64,000 nt of DNA. Source: Crocodylus rhombifer. Its lineage: Eukaryota; Chordata; Crocodylia; Crocodylidae. Under the pieces are notes generated by a model, which saw nothing but the letters and a program-made list of their open reading frames with translations, had not been told where the DNA came from and did no database searches. The stretch is taken from NCBI GenBank assembly GCA_038503035.1, contig JAVSML010024600.1, positions 195,240-259,239 on the forward strand, given 5' to 3'. A program made the position numbers and the translations under genes. Shown here piece after piece: positions 1 through 12,274 of the stretch; position 1 is the stretch's first letter; each line of letters opens with the position of its first letter.

Positions 1-2545
1 ATGGGCATCTTTCCAATCCTGTTTATCATAATACTTTTTAAGTCCTCCCTTGGTTTTGATTACACTGTCATCTCAGAGTCCTCCTCATGCACCTGATCAT
101 TTTTAAACCCACTTCTGTTTTTTCTCCTCTATTCCAGTATGTGGAGACATACAGGTAGAGTTCTTGGTGCTATGTTTAGTTATCTGATCCACTTATCCTG
201 CTATGATTTCCATTTGTATCCTGATGACTTTTAAATTTGCCTACTCCTTTTTGGCCTCTCTGTCACTTTCCTTCTTAATCCCATATTCCATCCTGTCATT
301 CGCTACTCCACAAGATGTTCTATTTCTTCACATTTCTGTAATTTTTAATTTTTTCTTTCTCTGAAAGTAAGAGTCCCATTTTAGTCTCAGTATTCTAAGT
401 GTCCACCTTTTCATATTTTTTCTGCACTCCCTCCAGTGAATGCAGTACTGTTTTTCATACTGTATTCCAGGATACTTACTTCATTCCAGTGCTATCTGAA
501 GCTCCATTTCACCAGCAAAGCCTAAAAGATGTCTATTTATTTTTTACTGAAATTTAGGCAAGGAATTCATCTACCCTGAAATGACTCTCTCAAAATTTCA
601 AAAATTTCATCTGATTGCCAAGGTCTACTATCCATTTTAGTTTGCTAGGAATGTTTATTGTAAAGTTTCCCACTCCACACACAAAAAAAAGACAATTTTT
701 AGCAACCTACAGATATGTTGCCAAAAGCTAGGAAAACCTATTTCACATTTGTTTTTTACATGTCTGATTGGTTTAATTTCTACATTATTTCAGGAACTGA
801 AGTACTACTGGTACTGACATGTGAGAAGCAGACAACATAACAGTCGAAATGTGCTATTTTAATTTATTTCATGTATCTACTGCCAATATGTCAAACCAGT
901 TAATTACAATAAAACAGGTGACATTTTGATCTCAACAACAAGATATGAAGTTTAATCAGTACTACATAGCAGCTATTCTTAGTGGATTTTAAAACTAAGT
1001 AAAAAATACTTACTACTACTACTTCTGACATGTTATGGAATGATCTGAAATAATATAAGATGAAACAAGCATAAGATATGGTACATTTCAGAATGATATT
1101 TGGGGTTCTAAACTGGTTCTTCCTCCCCCCCAACCCCCAGGAATAAAACTTGCGTGAATCCCACTGAATCTGGAATTTAAACAATATTAATTTGCATTCA
1201 TTTATTCTGAAATGAAAACAAATTTCAAAATATTGTAATTTCCAGTCAGCCAGATTGCCTGTTTTTTGACAGTCTCATATATGTGCCAAATATAAAAAAC
1301 CTGTTCTACAATAACATAAGTGATCACCAAGCTGAAGTATCTTCCATATGTACCAGGCAATTAAGATCTCTATGGCCTCTAAGAGTCATTATTTTTTAGC
1401 ATATAGAAATTTCTGAGGGGTGAACAGGGGCAGTCACCACGTACTCCCCAGACTGCAGATCCCCAGTCTGGGCAATAGGAGCTTTGCTCCACTGCTCCCT
1501 TCCCAGACCACATGAGAGGGGTCATGTTTCCCCTGGGAGAGGGTGAATGAATGGTTCATTCCCCTGATTGAAATGAGTGGAAGTTACTTCTGCCCCTTGG
1601 TGCAACAGAAGAAATTACAAAAATGGCTAAAGTAGAATAACTAAATTAAAAAGTAGAATATATAGAAAGATTAAAACAGAACTAATTGGTTTAATGCATA
1701 AAACATCTATTCCCTAAATCTGCATCCTTTTCCCAATGACTTGTTTAATTTTTTAAAGAATCAAGCATTTTTTTTGTTACCCTGTCTCAGCCTTTGTTTT
1801 CATTCATTATTTCTTTTCAATCTCTTAAATAGACCTTTCTTTTCAGTATTTGATACATCACTTTATTTGTTAATATACTTTAAATAATAAGCTATTTCCA
1901 TTTTATTTCTGTGGATTTAGCAGATGGTCTAAAGCAATAATTTTCTCCCTGTATGCATCAGAAGGTGCTAAGATGTAGACAAAGACACCATGCAAGTTTC
2001 ATAAATTCGCTTAATGTGCCAGATGTAAAATCAATTAGCTGTGGTAGAAATATGGCCTCATATTTAAGGCCTTAAGTATCCTAATTACCTGCTATGCAGT
2101 TCCCCATACTAGTAAGATGAGTTTGGGCAGTGCTTCTGTTTCAGTTAAACCGTAATAACAGTCTAGTGATGAGAAAATACCTTAAAGTTTGGACTGCAGC
2201 TCAGAGAAGTACTCCAAAGGTCAGATGTTTATTCCAGTTCCTCAATATACAGATCCGCTACTTGCCTCACAGCTCACCACACAATTGAAATAGCCCTATT
2301 CCCAGCAGTAACTTCCATATTTGCACTTGTTATTGTCTTCTGTATTTAGAGGTCTGGAGGGTGAAAGGCAGCTGTGCTCCATCAGTGTCCTCAAGGGTGT
2401 TCTGGAAGTTGAATGGTGACTTTTACTTTAAAGGTTTCTTGAACATCTTCAGGTATGCAATAGAATTTCCTATAATCACTTAAAATGAAATGTTTAAATG
2501 CCCAGCTTAATTATAAGTATATACAAAGAAAAAGTAAATGATACT
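1..2545. other. AT-rich non-coding DNA, no gene seen
   Basis: I see no coding region with recognisable protein similarity. Open frames here are short and AT-rich, as chance would give. A GC-richer patch at about 1425-1600 starts with CAGGGGCAG and ends with the approximate reverse complement CTGCCCCTTG, so it may be a decayed inverted-repeat element of about 175 bp, but no target duplication is clear. The rest looks like ordinary intergenic or intronic sequence. Confidence 0.6.
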
Positions 2546-3077
2546 GGGCAAGTCTACGCATACAATAATTGCTATATGGATAAGCTTGCCCTGGGCAGGC
2601 ATCTATATGTGCAGCCATTTGGGAAAAGATTTGCTCTTCATCGCACTGGCTTGCTCCTGGCCTTCTCCAGCCCTGTGCCACCCTCCACCCCTGCAGCAGC
2701 CAGGGGGATCTGGAGGTTCTGGGTACAACTGCCTGTGGCCAGGGGCCCTCTTTAAAAGCCACCCCCTCATGGTGAGCCCTGGCCACTTGCCTTTCTGCTC
2801 TAAAGCAGTCTGCAGTGTGCTGGCACAGCCCTCTATGACTCTGTTGCCATAGCTTGTGCCTACTGTGCATGGCTGCTCCACCCACAGGAGTGAAGACCCA
2901 TGCCCTGGGCTCCTGTTTGCCACCCTGCTCACTGTGTTTCATTGCTGAAGTGACCATCACCTGGCCCAGGTCAGTCTCTGCCTTGGCTGCCCCTCGTGCT
3001 GCACAGCCAAATGGCCAGGCTCACCACGATGTCTGAGGCCCTCTGCCACCACACTGGAGTCCTTTCACATGACCTGA

Positions 3078-3915
3078 GTCACCTTCCAGGAGTTCATTGA
3101 TCAGCTCCACCCACATCTGGAGCAGCAGGCAACAACTGTACATCTCCCCTCCACACAGACTCAGTGGGCAATCGCCCTGCTCAAGCTGGCCACACCCACC
3201 AGCCTGCACTACAGCAGCCACCTCTTCAGAGCGAACAAGGCAGCCACTAAGGAGGCCATCCTGGAGGTCTGTGGAACCCTTTAGGACCATGCTCCAGGTA
3301 AACAACCTGTTGGAGGTGGGGTGGGGGAGGGAGTTCTGCATCCTTGGCTTCCCCCAGTACATTGCAACCCTGGATGGGACCCATATCCCCATCACATTCC
3401 TGCCTCATGGTGGCCACTCCTACTACAGCTGGCTGGGCTTTCTCTCCATCATGCTGCAGGCCGTTGTCAATCACTGCAGTGCCTTCAGCAACATGAGCAC
3501 CAGTTGGGAGGACATTGCCCACAATGCCCATGTGTTTTGGAATTCTGCCCTGCCAGCCCTGAGTTGGCACTTCATGCCAGGGGTGCCAGACCCCCAGGTG
3601 GGCAAGGTGGTGGTCCTGCCCCTCTTAATTGGGGCCCCACCAACCCACTCTGCCCCAGGCACCTGAGACCTTACACCAGCCAACTGGATCCCTACCAGGC
3701 ACAGTTCAACAGGTACCTGGGCTGGACCTACATGCTGGTGAAGTGTGCCTTTGGTTGCCTGATGGGATGCTGGTCAATCCTCACTGCCCACCTCAAGGGT
3801 GTGGAGACCAACATCCCCTGGTCTCAACCTGTGTGCTGCATAACATTTGTAAGGCTCAGGAGGACCTCTTCCATGGGGCTTGGGTGGAAGAGGCATAATA
3901 GGTGGAGGACACCTG
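3078..3915 (+). pseudogene. Harbinger DDE transposase/nuclease, pseudogene
   Basis: The reading moves through three frames. 3078-3284 gives the N-terminal helix-turn-helix part (FQEFIDQLHPHLEQQ, then WAIALLKLAT) and ends in a stop. About 3291-3570 gives the DDE core start (YIATLDGTHIPI, then LQAVVNHCSAF and HNAHVFWNS). About 3660-3840 gives FNRYLGWTYMLVKCAFG. About 3810-3900 gives VSTCVLHNICKAQ. In the family the acidic triad lies in LDGTHI, VHDARVF and VECAFG. Here the first Asp is kept (codon 3373-3375), the second site reads Asn (3523-3525) and the third reads Lys (3741-3743). Two of three catalytic acids are lost on top of the frameshifts. In a live copy the product would cut and rejoin transposon ends in the nucleus. 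Identification is firm; exact ends are not. Confidence 0.8.
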
Positions 3916-4799
3916 GCACAGTATAGTGACAACAATGCCCCCCCACCCCCGAAGCCCCAGGTAAGCTGCACACCTGGAAGCGGTGTCCAGGGCACCGGGT
4001 GTGCGATATACTTGCAGACCAACTGCTCTGACACTCCCTGCTCTAAGCCACCTGGATGGTTGGCCACGGCCCCCAGCCCTGCTGCGCACGCCCAGCACCA
4101 TGCTCACTGCAGACGCTTTTCTTGAAAGCACTTTAATCCCCTCCAAAAACACAGAGCCCCTCTCCACTCCCTTCTTAACAACAGACCAGAAAGCCCCTCC
4201 CTCCCCCAACCCACAGAACTCCATCACAAATAAAGCACCCTCTTCTCCATACAGACTATGTACAGTTTGCTCCATGTGCCCTCCCGGGGTGGGAGGCAGT
4301 GGGGTAGAGAGGCCTGACAGGGGGACAGGTGCCCACTATCCTGGCTTCTGGTCCCACCACCATGGGGGCACACATGCAGTGAGGCCAGTGGATGTGGGGC
4401 TTCCCTGTGAGTAAGGGCACCTGCTGCTGCTCTGCTGGCACAATCAGCTTCTCCTCATGCAGCCAGTGGCCAAAGCCATCAGGGCATGCATACATGTGGG
4501 CAGCTACTGTTCCAAGGCCACATGGAGCCAGGGTGAGCACACACTTGGATAGGGGATCCAGCTGGCGGGGACCCTGGGATGGGTGCTAGGACAGGGGGAC
4601 CTGGCCTCTGGAGGCACCACTGTACCTCAACTGAAGCCCACTGGGGGGGATTGTGGCTGGGAAGTGGGAGACTGCTAGGGGGCAAACTAGGCTAGGACCA
4701 GGGATTGGGCCATAGGGGCATGAAGGTGACCACCAGAGCCAGGACAGTGTTTAGCATCCAGCAGTCCTTCTCCATGGCCTCCACTTCCCTGGCCATCAC

Positions 4800-5300
4800 A
4801 ACAGCCTGCTACTCCCAAGCCTCCACCATCCTTTCAAGGAGGGTGATGTGCCTCTCCTCAAGGGCCAGGAGTCCATCCATGAATGCCTGGTCTGTCCTGT
4901 CCTTGTCTAGCTCACACGTGACCCATTCCCACTCATGTGAAAAGTTCTCTTTGTGCCAAGACCTCAAGTCTGCCAGCCACTCCTCCACCATGGTGACCAG
5001 CCAGTCCAGCAGCTGGATATAGTCCTAGATTCACCACTGCCGGAGCCAGCACATACAGAGGGACCTGGCCAAGATTGGCAGTGACGCTGATGGTGCATCC
5101 CTTCTGGTGCCTCTCCCCTGCGTGCAGCTGCTGGACCAGTAGAGCCAAGAGAAAGAGGTTGTTTGTGAGAGTTTGCAACATTTTTGAGATAACATGCACT
5201 ATACCCGGGGGCTGTATGCTGCCTAGCCTTAGATGGGGGATCTTGTGTGCACAAGTGCCCAGGGACCATATAGTAAGTCAGCCAGGCAGGCCCTGCCACA
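4800..5300 (-). pseudogene. possible Harbinger accessory (Myb-like) gene remnant
   Basis: On the minus strand a 61-codon open stretch (4809-4991) encodes a charged, probably helical segment (WLADLRSWHKENFSHEW, then LLALEERHITLLERMVEAWE). Upstream a different frame (to about 5299) continues plausible coding-like sequence, suggesting a frameshift. Harbinger elements carry a second gene whose product has a Myb/SANT DNA-binding domain and a helical C-terminus that imports and guides the transposase. Position, opposite orientation and the Glu-rich helical end fit that role, but I cannot see a convincing Myb tryptophan pattern. It could be another accessory protein or chance. Confidence 0.3.
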
Positions 5301-5783
5301 GGTGGCCTCTAGCCGAGCCCCACATCCCCACTCACTCCACAGGGGCAGGTGGGATGCTTGGTGCTTACCACAGACAGCCTTCCTTCCCTGCCCCCTTCTC
5401 AGGCTGGGACAGGCCTGGCTTTGGGCAACACCTGCTGCCAGTCTCAGATCCACTCACCCACTTCTCCTCATGCAGGCCAGGCCATCTCTTTCATTGTCAC
5501 TAGGTCAATGGTGCCTGGGCTTGGGGGGCAAGGAGCTGCAGGGGGTGCACCCCTCACTATCTCTGCAGGGGGTGTCTTTGGAGAGGCCCCCAGGACAGTC
5601 TCCTCCATGCATGCCCTGTACCCTGAGTATGCCCCTGGTGAGAGTTTCCTGGGTGCGCCATGATGCGTTTTGCACAGACTGAGGGGTGCCTGACCCACTA
5701 CACCCTGAATCTGCTCAGTGTCTCTTTACAGAGAAAAAATATAAATACCATATTCAAGTTACAAAGGCCCCAATTTGGTCTCA

Positions 5784-6060
5784 GAGGGTGCATCTACACA
5801 TGCAATTAATGCAATGCAATAAACTCCAGATCAGTTTGAGCCAGAGTGAACTGCTTCCAGGTTCAGTGTGTACACGTGCCTGGGACAGCAGCAATCTGAG
5901 CCAAGGCAGAGCAGGTCCCTGGCTGGCTGGGCTGACTGGATGTAACTGAAGCCCCTGTTCAGCATCTACACATTTGTTTCAGTGCAGTAAAGTACTCCAC
6001 CATGAGATAGTATTAGGTGCAACTATACATGCGCTTTACTGCATATACTCAAAAGCAAAC
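5784..6060. repeat. MITE-like pieces with Harbinger-type ends
   Basis: Two segments in the same orientation start with related sequences: GGGTGCATCTACACATGC at about 5786 and GGTGCAACTATACATGC at about 6024. A third related motif, GCATCTACACAT, lies at about 5967. They resemble the ends of the elements at 2546, 26584 and 58861. No matching opposite end or target duplication is clear, so these may be truncated or overlapping MITE copies. Confidence 0.35.
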
Positions 6061-6135
6061 CAATTTGATCATCTAGGTAACTAACACTCTCCTAAACAGT
6101 GTTATGGTTCAGTTTGTGTTGGAGAAGCACCCACA

Positions 6136-6597
6136 GGTAAAGTTACAAGTTACACTTAGACCATACTAAGGGCGCTTAAAATGCAAGCAGCTACATATTA
6201 AAGCCTATTAATCCTTAACTCTAGCTAAGTGCCCTCTAAACATCTCAGAGTTATGCCACTTCAGGAGAAAGTTAAGTCTGGGCCATGCTACCTAGTTTGT
6301 GTTAAGGTAACTACAGTCAGCTCCATAGAGAAAAAATGAGCAATTTGCAGTCCTCCAGTATCCCAGGGTGCACTGTTTCCAGCCTTGACCCTCCAACCCA
6401 GAGCAGAAATAGAGCCCAGGTGTCCTGGTTGATAGCCATGCCACTGCTCACCAACTCTTTAGTGGCAAATCAGAGCTATGTAGACAAGAATTAATATTAC
6501 CCCTTAACATGTAACTGCTCACAGCATGTTCTAAACTTAACACCGCTTAATATTCCACAAATTCAGTATGGTCTAAGTGTAACATTTAACTTAACCC
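6136..6597. repeat. foldback element with ~32-bp inverted ends
   Basis: Both ends contain the 19-mer GTTACACTTAGACCATACT: forward at 6149-6167 and as its exact reverse complement at 6565-6583. Weaker similarity runs outward to GGTAAAG on the left and CTTAACCC on the right. Inside, 6390-6470 looks like a reversed tRNA-type SINE fragment (CCCAGGTGTCCTGG). No ORF of note. Superfamily unknown, since no clean target duplication is visible. Confidence 0.5.
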
Positions 6598-6711
6598 TAG
6601 GCCTGCAAAGAAACATAATCCATGAAGTTTGATTTGAGTAAGCCTAATTCAACTCAACAGTACTAAATTCAGCTCATGAATGCAGTATCAATGCTTACTA
6701 TTTATCAAATA

Positions 6712-6833
6712 GCCTGTTGGTTAAAGTATTTGTCCAGGCAATGGAAGACCCGGGTTACAGGCCCACATTACTTGGGACCCTTTAAATGAACATCTTCTGC
6801 TTCCCAGAGGAGTGTTCTAATGGCTAGGCTACA
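6712..6833. repeat. tRNA-like palindromic SINE (copy 1 of 4)
   Basis: The left edge reads GCCTGTTGGTTAAAG and the right edge GTGTTCTAATGGCTAGGC, roughly the reverse complement of a GCCTAGTGGTTAGAGCAC box. Between them is ACCCGGGTTACAGGCCC, like the GGTTC box of a tRNA-type promoter. The same arrangement recurs at about 25975, 37640 (weak) and 59552. It looks like a head-to-head tRNA-like repeat family. Confidence 0.45.
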
Positions 6834-9399
6834 GAATGGTCCAGAAGGTGGGCATACCCTCCTACTAAAACTGGGTAGTGGGCAACCATGTGTCATAGGG
6901 TCTGCTAATTTCAATAGGAGCTGGAACTGGCTCATTAACTACTAGGTCCACTGTGGAAATAAACGCAATCAGCACTTCTCAAAATATGGGGAATGGAGAC
7001 ATATGTGCAAAGGCATAAAATACTTCTTGTGCGGTAAATTTTTTAGGAGAAAAAAGATCAATGGAGTACAATGTATCATCTATCAAGATGGACAAGTTTC
7101 TGGGTAAAGAATTGTGTTCCTAAGTAAAGTTCTTATCTTTGACTTTTCCCTGCAACAGCACCTGGTAAGAAAAAAGAATTGTTTGTCTTGTTCTACTTTA
7201 TTTCACAGGAATAAAGTAGATAGCAAAACAGACATGATAATACTCTTTCTCTAATGAGTAAGGTAAACAGCTGTCTCTCCAGCTCTGTTTATACTGCCGA
7301 GACATCAACAAAAGTAAAGTGTACCATATTTTGAGTATGTATGAAGACACTGGAATAAATAATTCTAAAAGTGGATTAGTAATATTTTGCATCTACATTT
7401 TATTTGAATAAGTTATTGTTTTGCGTTGATTGTACTGGTTCTTCCTGTTAATAGCTGTATACAATCATATTATGAAAGAAATGAGTTCTGTCACTTCAGA
7501 ACAGATTGGAAGTATTTTAAGCCAGGTCCTCATGGGCCTGTGTTCAATGTATCTGAGCAGGAAAGATTCCCACAAAAATGGAGACCTCAAAATTTTTCCC
7601 ATTCTTCAGGAAAACAGGTAAGAAAGAAACAAACTCTATAGCCCACAGTCTGGTGGTTATGAGTACTGGTGATTTAATGACTTGTTCCAATCCTTTCTCT
7701 GCTATTTACCCACATCCCAGCTGAGAAGTCTAACTGCCAGAAAATGTGTTATTTTGGAAAACACCCCTCCCTCTCTGGAGGTGGGAAACATTTCCCAATG
7801 ATTCTCCACCCCCATCCTCTCCAAATTTAGCACATTCCTACAAAACGCTGCACCTTTTCCAAATTAGCATTTACTCCCCTGTTCCCCTCCCCCACAAAAA
7901 TAGAAATGTCAAAAATATTGATAATGGGTGTGAGGTGTATGTGTGTATCACATCCAGTGCTTTCTGTGGGCTTCTGACTGGGAGATGAGGGCATACCTGG
8001 TTCCTGAGGAGGACCGCCTGCAACAAGAATCCACAAAGAGCCATGAACTGCATGTGCCAAATCTTCCAAAAATAGGCTTTGTCACTGAAAGTGTAACAAG
8101 TGTACATATAAGTTTGGCACCCTAGCTATAAAGATATACACCTTCAAAGACTTCTGGTGGGCCAGATTGCAAGCCTTCTGACTCAACTGATATGCACTAT
8201 ATAAGCTGACTCATTAAATTCAGGGAGACCATTCCAGTTTGGGGTAAATAGAAGGGCAGAGGAAACAGGGGAAGGAGTAGAGAAAGTCAAGGGAGAAGGA
8301 CTGGAGCAAGCTTGGATTGGATATACAATATCCCTTGATGCATGAGCATCTTTAAAGCTAGCAATTGTTTGCACCCTTGCTGAAAAGAAAAAGTAAGGGG
8401 AGAGGGACCCAAAAACTATCATTTACATTCTAAGCCAAATGAACAAAATGTATCGCTACCTCAGCAATATTTTTGTTACTACCAGCTTCTGCAACTGCTT
8501 TAGAATTATTGTTGGATATGTATTCAAGAAAAAACAGCATTCTTTGATCATTTGCTAGCATTCCTACAGATTTGTAATTTTAATTCTGAAAAGTGCAGTC
8601 TGTTACTAACGAGCCTTGTAGCTACTTAGATATTCTACGATCGCATTATAATCGTTTCTTTCTATCACAGATAAATCACATTTAGAAAGTCTATACATTT
8701 TATTAAACTTCAGCATGGTCTTAAAAGATTTCAGGATTCATTATTGTGCATCATAATTCTACAGTCACCAGGATAAAGTGGTAGGTTTTAGCATGTTTAA
8801 TATTATTGAATTGAGGAGTTATTAGCTAGATAATAAGAAATAGTGGCTTTAATGTAGTAGTCAATAATAACACCAAAAGTCTTATTGATTTTTCTTGAAC
8901 AATCAACTGTAGCATGTACATATTTCTCACTCTAATAAAACTGTTCTACTGTGTACCAAATGGAAGAAGCAGTTCATTTACAGTTTCTTGGTATTATTGA
9001 TGTAAGCTAAAAATAGGACAGTACTACACCTACAAGTAAATTCATCTTTCGGGCTGAACCTTAATTAAGGGAAGTGTGTATATAGGCAATTCTGCTCGCT
9101 GATGTTATGCATACATATCTGGTAGAAGAGCACAGACGTTATATATTTGTGATTTATTTTAAATATCCCACTTCTTTAAAAAATCCAAGAATGGGAAAAT
9201 AACTGACACAGATGTCACTTCTATCACTAAAATCTGCTTGGGAGAATTGAGGGGTTTTACTTTTTTTGCAGTGTAGCAAGAAATAGGGAAATGAATGTAT
9301 TGAACAAATGCACTTGAAAATATGCAATACTTAAATATTGTCAGATATTCATCATATTTATATGCTTTGCGTGCTTCTCTGCCCAGGGTGATTTAATAC
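6834..9399. other. AT-rich non-coding DNA
   Basis: No recognisable gene or transposon. Open frames at 7426-7641 and 7746-7988 encode nothing I recognise and have no splice-site or domain support. A fragment around 7645-7730 (TCTGGTGGTTATGAGTACTGG) vaguely resembles a tRNA-type SINE head. Confidence 0.55.
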
Positions 9400-9620
9400 T
9401 ACATTAAAGTAGAACCTGGGAGGACATCATAAACAGCTCTTGTTTAAAGGGCATTGTGAAGGAGAGCCTTTAATCTGATTGATGAAATAAATGGAAAGTA
9501 ATCTATCCTCTATTCAACAGCTTGTTGATGATATGAAAGAATTCCTACTCAAGCAAGCACAGCTTTAAAGAGAAAGACCTCTTTCATCCTGTCAGCCTCT
9601 CATTTTTAGAAAAAGTTAAG
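9400..9620. promoter_or_regulatory. candidate conserved non-coding element
   Basis: The block has balanced composition and low simplicity amid AT-rich DNA, with clustered homeodomain/TALE-like and TCF-like words (GCCTTTAATCTGATTGATG, TTTAATACTACATTAAAG). It has no ORF and no transposon signature. This is a guess from texture only; conservation cannot be seen from one sequence. Confidence 0.2.
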
Positions 9621-12240
9621 TTTTTCATCATGGTTCAGGGGAGTTCTTGTAAAACGTTCATTGAAAATTTAAGAGCAATTACAGTGTCAGACAGCTAGAA
9701 AAATTGCTTTTACTGAGTGAGAGTTCTCTGACAGATGCATTGTGGGAGAATTGATTCTTTCTAAGGGATAAGTGAATTGTCATTGTTAGTCTCTTCTCAT
9801 GACATCTAGCTAGATGTCATCTGCTTTGTAACAGAAGATTTGAATCAGACAACTGTACTCAACACTAGACAGTGTCTAGATTAGTTCAGCAAAGAAATAA
9901 GCCTTTACTCTGCATGGCATCAACTGAGCTTTTAAAGATTATGGATGAGCAAGGGTTTCAGAAAAAAAAGTTAGAAAAATCAAAAACAAAGCTTTCTAGC
10001 CACTTCAGAAAGCCTGGATGTTTAACCTGTAAGGAAGTCTGTCAAATCCTTGAGGAAATCACATAGAGAAAGATCAATACAATACCTACTGGCTCCATTA
10101 GCTTGATGTAAAAAAGGGAAGAGGGAAACCAGCGCTTCCACAAGAGAAGCTACATTATTCCAGGGATTATGCGGGATCAGTTCTCTTTACAGAAAAGAAG
10201 ACAAGAAAGAGAATGAAGATTCTTGGTGGGCCAGAACTGGAGTGAAAGGGCTTGTCAGGTAATCTAACTGATGATAAGAGAGCAGTTTATTGACTAGGAG
10301 GTGTCTCTAATTAGGTGTTCATTAGCATAAGGGTAGGTGCCAGTTCTAATCTTGAGTAAGGCTGAATGAGTAAGGATCAGAAAACAGGCTGTCATTCACT
10401 CATTGCAATCCCTGAACTAATTTCTACCCAGTATATGTTTGCTGAATCTGGTTTTGATGTTGTTTGATTTGTGCTTTTGGAATACAGGAATACACTCAAT
10501 ACATAGGAATGCCAGGATATTTTCCTTAAATATTGCAGGCAAAATTAATTAAACCTTCAGAGCATTACAATCTCATAAGGACCATATCCTTTTTATATCT
10601 TTGTGTGTACAAGTAATATTAAAAAGCCAAGTGATTTTACACACAGGTTAATGTTTAAGTTGGAATTATTTTTAAACTGTTTTGAACATTTATGTCATAT
10701 CAATATCTGACCTCATTAAATATAAAGAAACTTACTTCTTTAAAAAATCATTACTATGTTATTGTTATGTTACTATGTTACCAGGTTATTACCAAAAAAT
10801 TCAGTTTTAAAAATTCTTTACTACATGCTCAGAACAGTACACGCTAAACCAATTCACATGTTAATAATATTTTAGGGCCAATGTTAAGGTCATATCAGAT
10901 ATTTACATTTTGAACTTTTTCTTTTATAGACTTCATACACTTAAAAGAATGTACACAATATGCCAATTAAATATTGGGTATTTCTTTAGTTGCTCAGGAA
11001 TTAAATACTGATGCTTTGTAGTTTTTAAAATGTTTCATTAATCAGTTAATATAAAAATATTAGTATTTAGAATTAAATAAACTTGTACATTTTGGATGTG
11101 TTTTATTTAATATTTCTTTAAGGGTTCAATAAGAATGTCCCTGTCATTTTAAGTAATTTGAAATAAATTCATTCCTACAGTTGACAGAGTAGGCCCAAAC
11201 TAAACTATATTTCCTTTTTTTTAACATGTTTATAACTTCTTAAGATTTTATGGCCATTAAAACATTCCTTCAAAGCTGTGGAAACACAAACTGTCAGAGC
11301 AATATTTTCAAGTAGGCTCCATCTCTAAAAAGCACTGGCTGAGGATAGTTGCAGTCCTGTTCCTAGCATTTTTGTCATTAAGTTTCATTAGATCTCTTTA
11401 TCAATGTTTATGATGCATTTGAATGAATTGATAATAATGAGGAAAGGCAAGTTGTTATACTACAGAAATAGTACAGCTAAAATAGAACATTACAAACTTG
11501 GTAAGGATGGGGAGTTGGCTTTATTTTAATGTCTTCATGGCACATATTTTCACCTGAGCTGGTGGTGAAATGTCTTTAAGTAGTTTGCAATCAACAAATC
11601 TATTTATTCTGTCTCCCAGTATGTTGAAGTACTAGCCTATGTTCCTACTAAACATCTAAATAGCTGCATTATTCAAGATGCCTAAGTTTCAGTCAACTGC
11701 ACAGATTCTGTCTCACATCAATAGTTCATTATAAAAAACTTTAAAGTTTTTTTTATATTCTCTTTTATAATTGTTAAGTCTAAAGCTCTGATGTGCACAA
11801 CAAATTGCAAGAAACATTCAATTGAAGAGTCTACTTTTAACTAACATGTAAATCAAATCTTTCACACTTTCATGTAATCTTTAAAGGATGGCAAGAAAAT
11901 AGTTTAAGTTAGCCTTGTTTAGGGAATTATAACAATATTATCTAAGTAAATCAATTCAATGTTTAAGAATAAAGAGCTTGATCCAGTACTCACTTAAGTC
12001 CAATGGAGCATCTTCATTGGATTTTGGATCATGCTCCGAGTTTAAACCCATACTTAGTACTAAACAATAAAATTCTTTTTAGAGTATTAAGTTTCCAACA
12101 TAGAATGAAATACAGGTTTTAATTAACAGAAAAGATTTTAAAAAGAAAACTAATATTTCCATAGGAAAAAAACAGTACATTTAATAAGGAATTTTTCAAT
12201 GTGTTTTCCCCTCCCAATTTTGGGGAGTTTGTTTTCATCG
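9621..12240. other. AT-rich non-coding DNA
   Basis: No gene recognised. The open frame at 9872-10066 encodes a Lys-rich peptide of no known family. At about 11968-12040 an imperfect palindrome (GTCCAATGGA, then TCATTGGATT, flanked by GATCCAG and TGGATCATGCTC) resembles those at about 36215 and 52925 and is probably the same old palindromic repeat. Confidence 0.5.
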
Positions 12241-12274
12241 CTTGTTTTGTTTTGTTTTGTTTTGTTTTGTTTTA
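12241..12274 (+). repeat. (GTTTT)n microsatellite
   Basis: About six tandem GTTTT units, uninterrupted. Simple repeat in non-coding DNA. Confidence 0.9.

Larger units (their letters stand above)
2546..5780 (+). mobile_element. PIF/Harbinger DNA transposon, decayed
   Basis: A GC-rich block in AT-rich surroundings carries a degenerate Harbinger transposase on the plus strand (about 3078-3915) and possible second-gene remains on the minus strand (about 4800-5300). Autonomous Harbinger elements carry a DDE transposase plus a Myb-like accessory gene, often in opposite orientation, which fits this layout. The left end begins GGGCAAGTCTACGCATAC, close to the ends of the short elements at 26584 and 58861. 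I could not find the right terminal inverted repeat, so the right limit is set by the end of the GC-rich block. Both genes are broken and the copy cannot be active. Confidence 0.72.

Noticed and set aside
9872..10066. 64-codon Lys-rich frame
   Set aside because: No family resemblance, no splice or promoter support, and of a length expected by chance.
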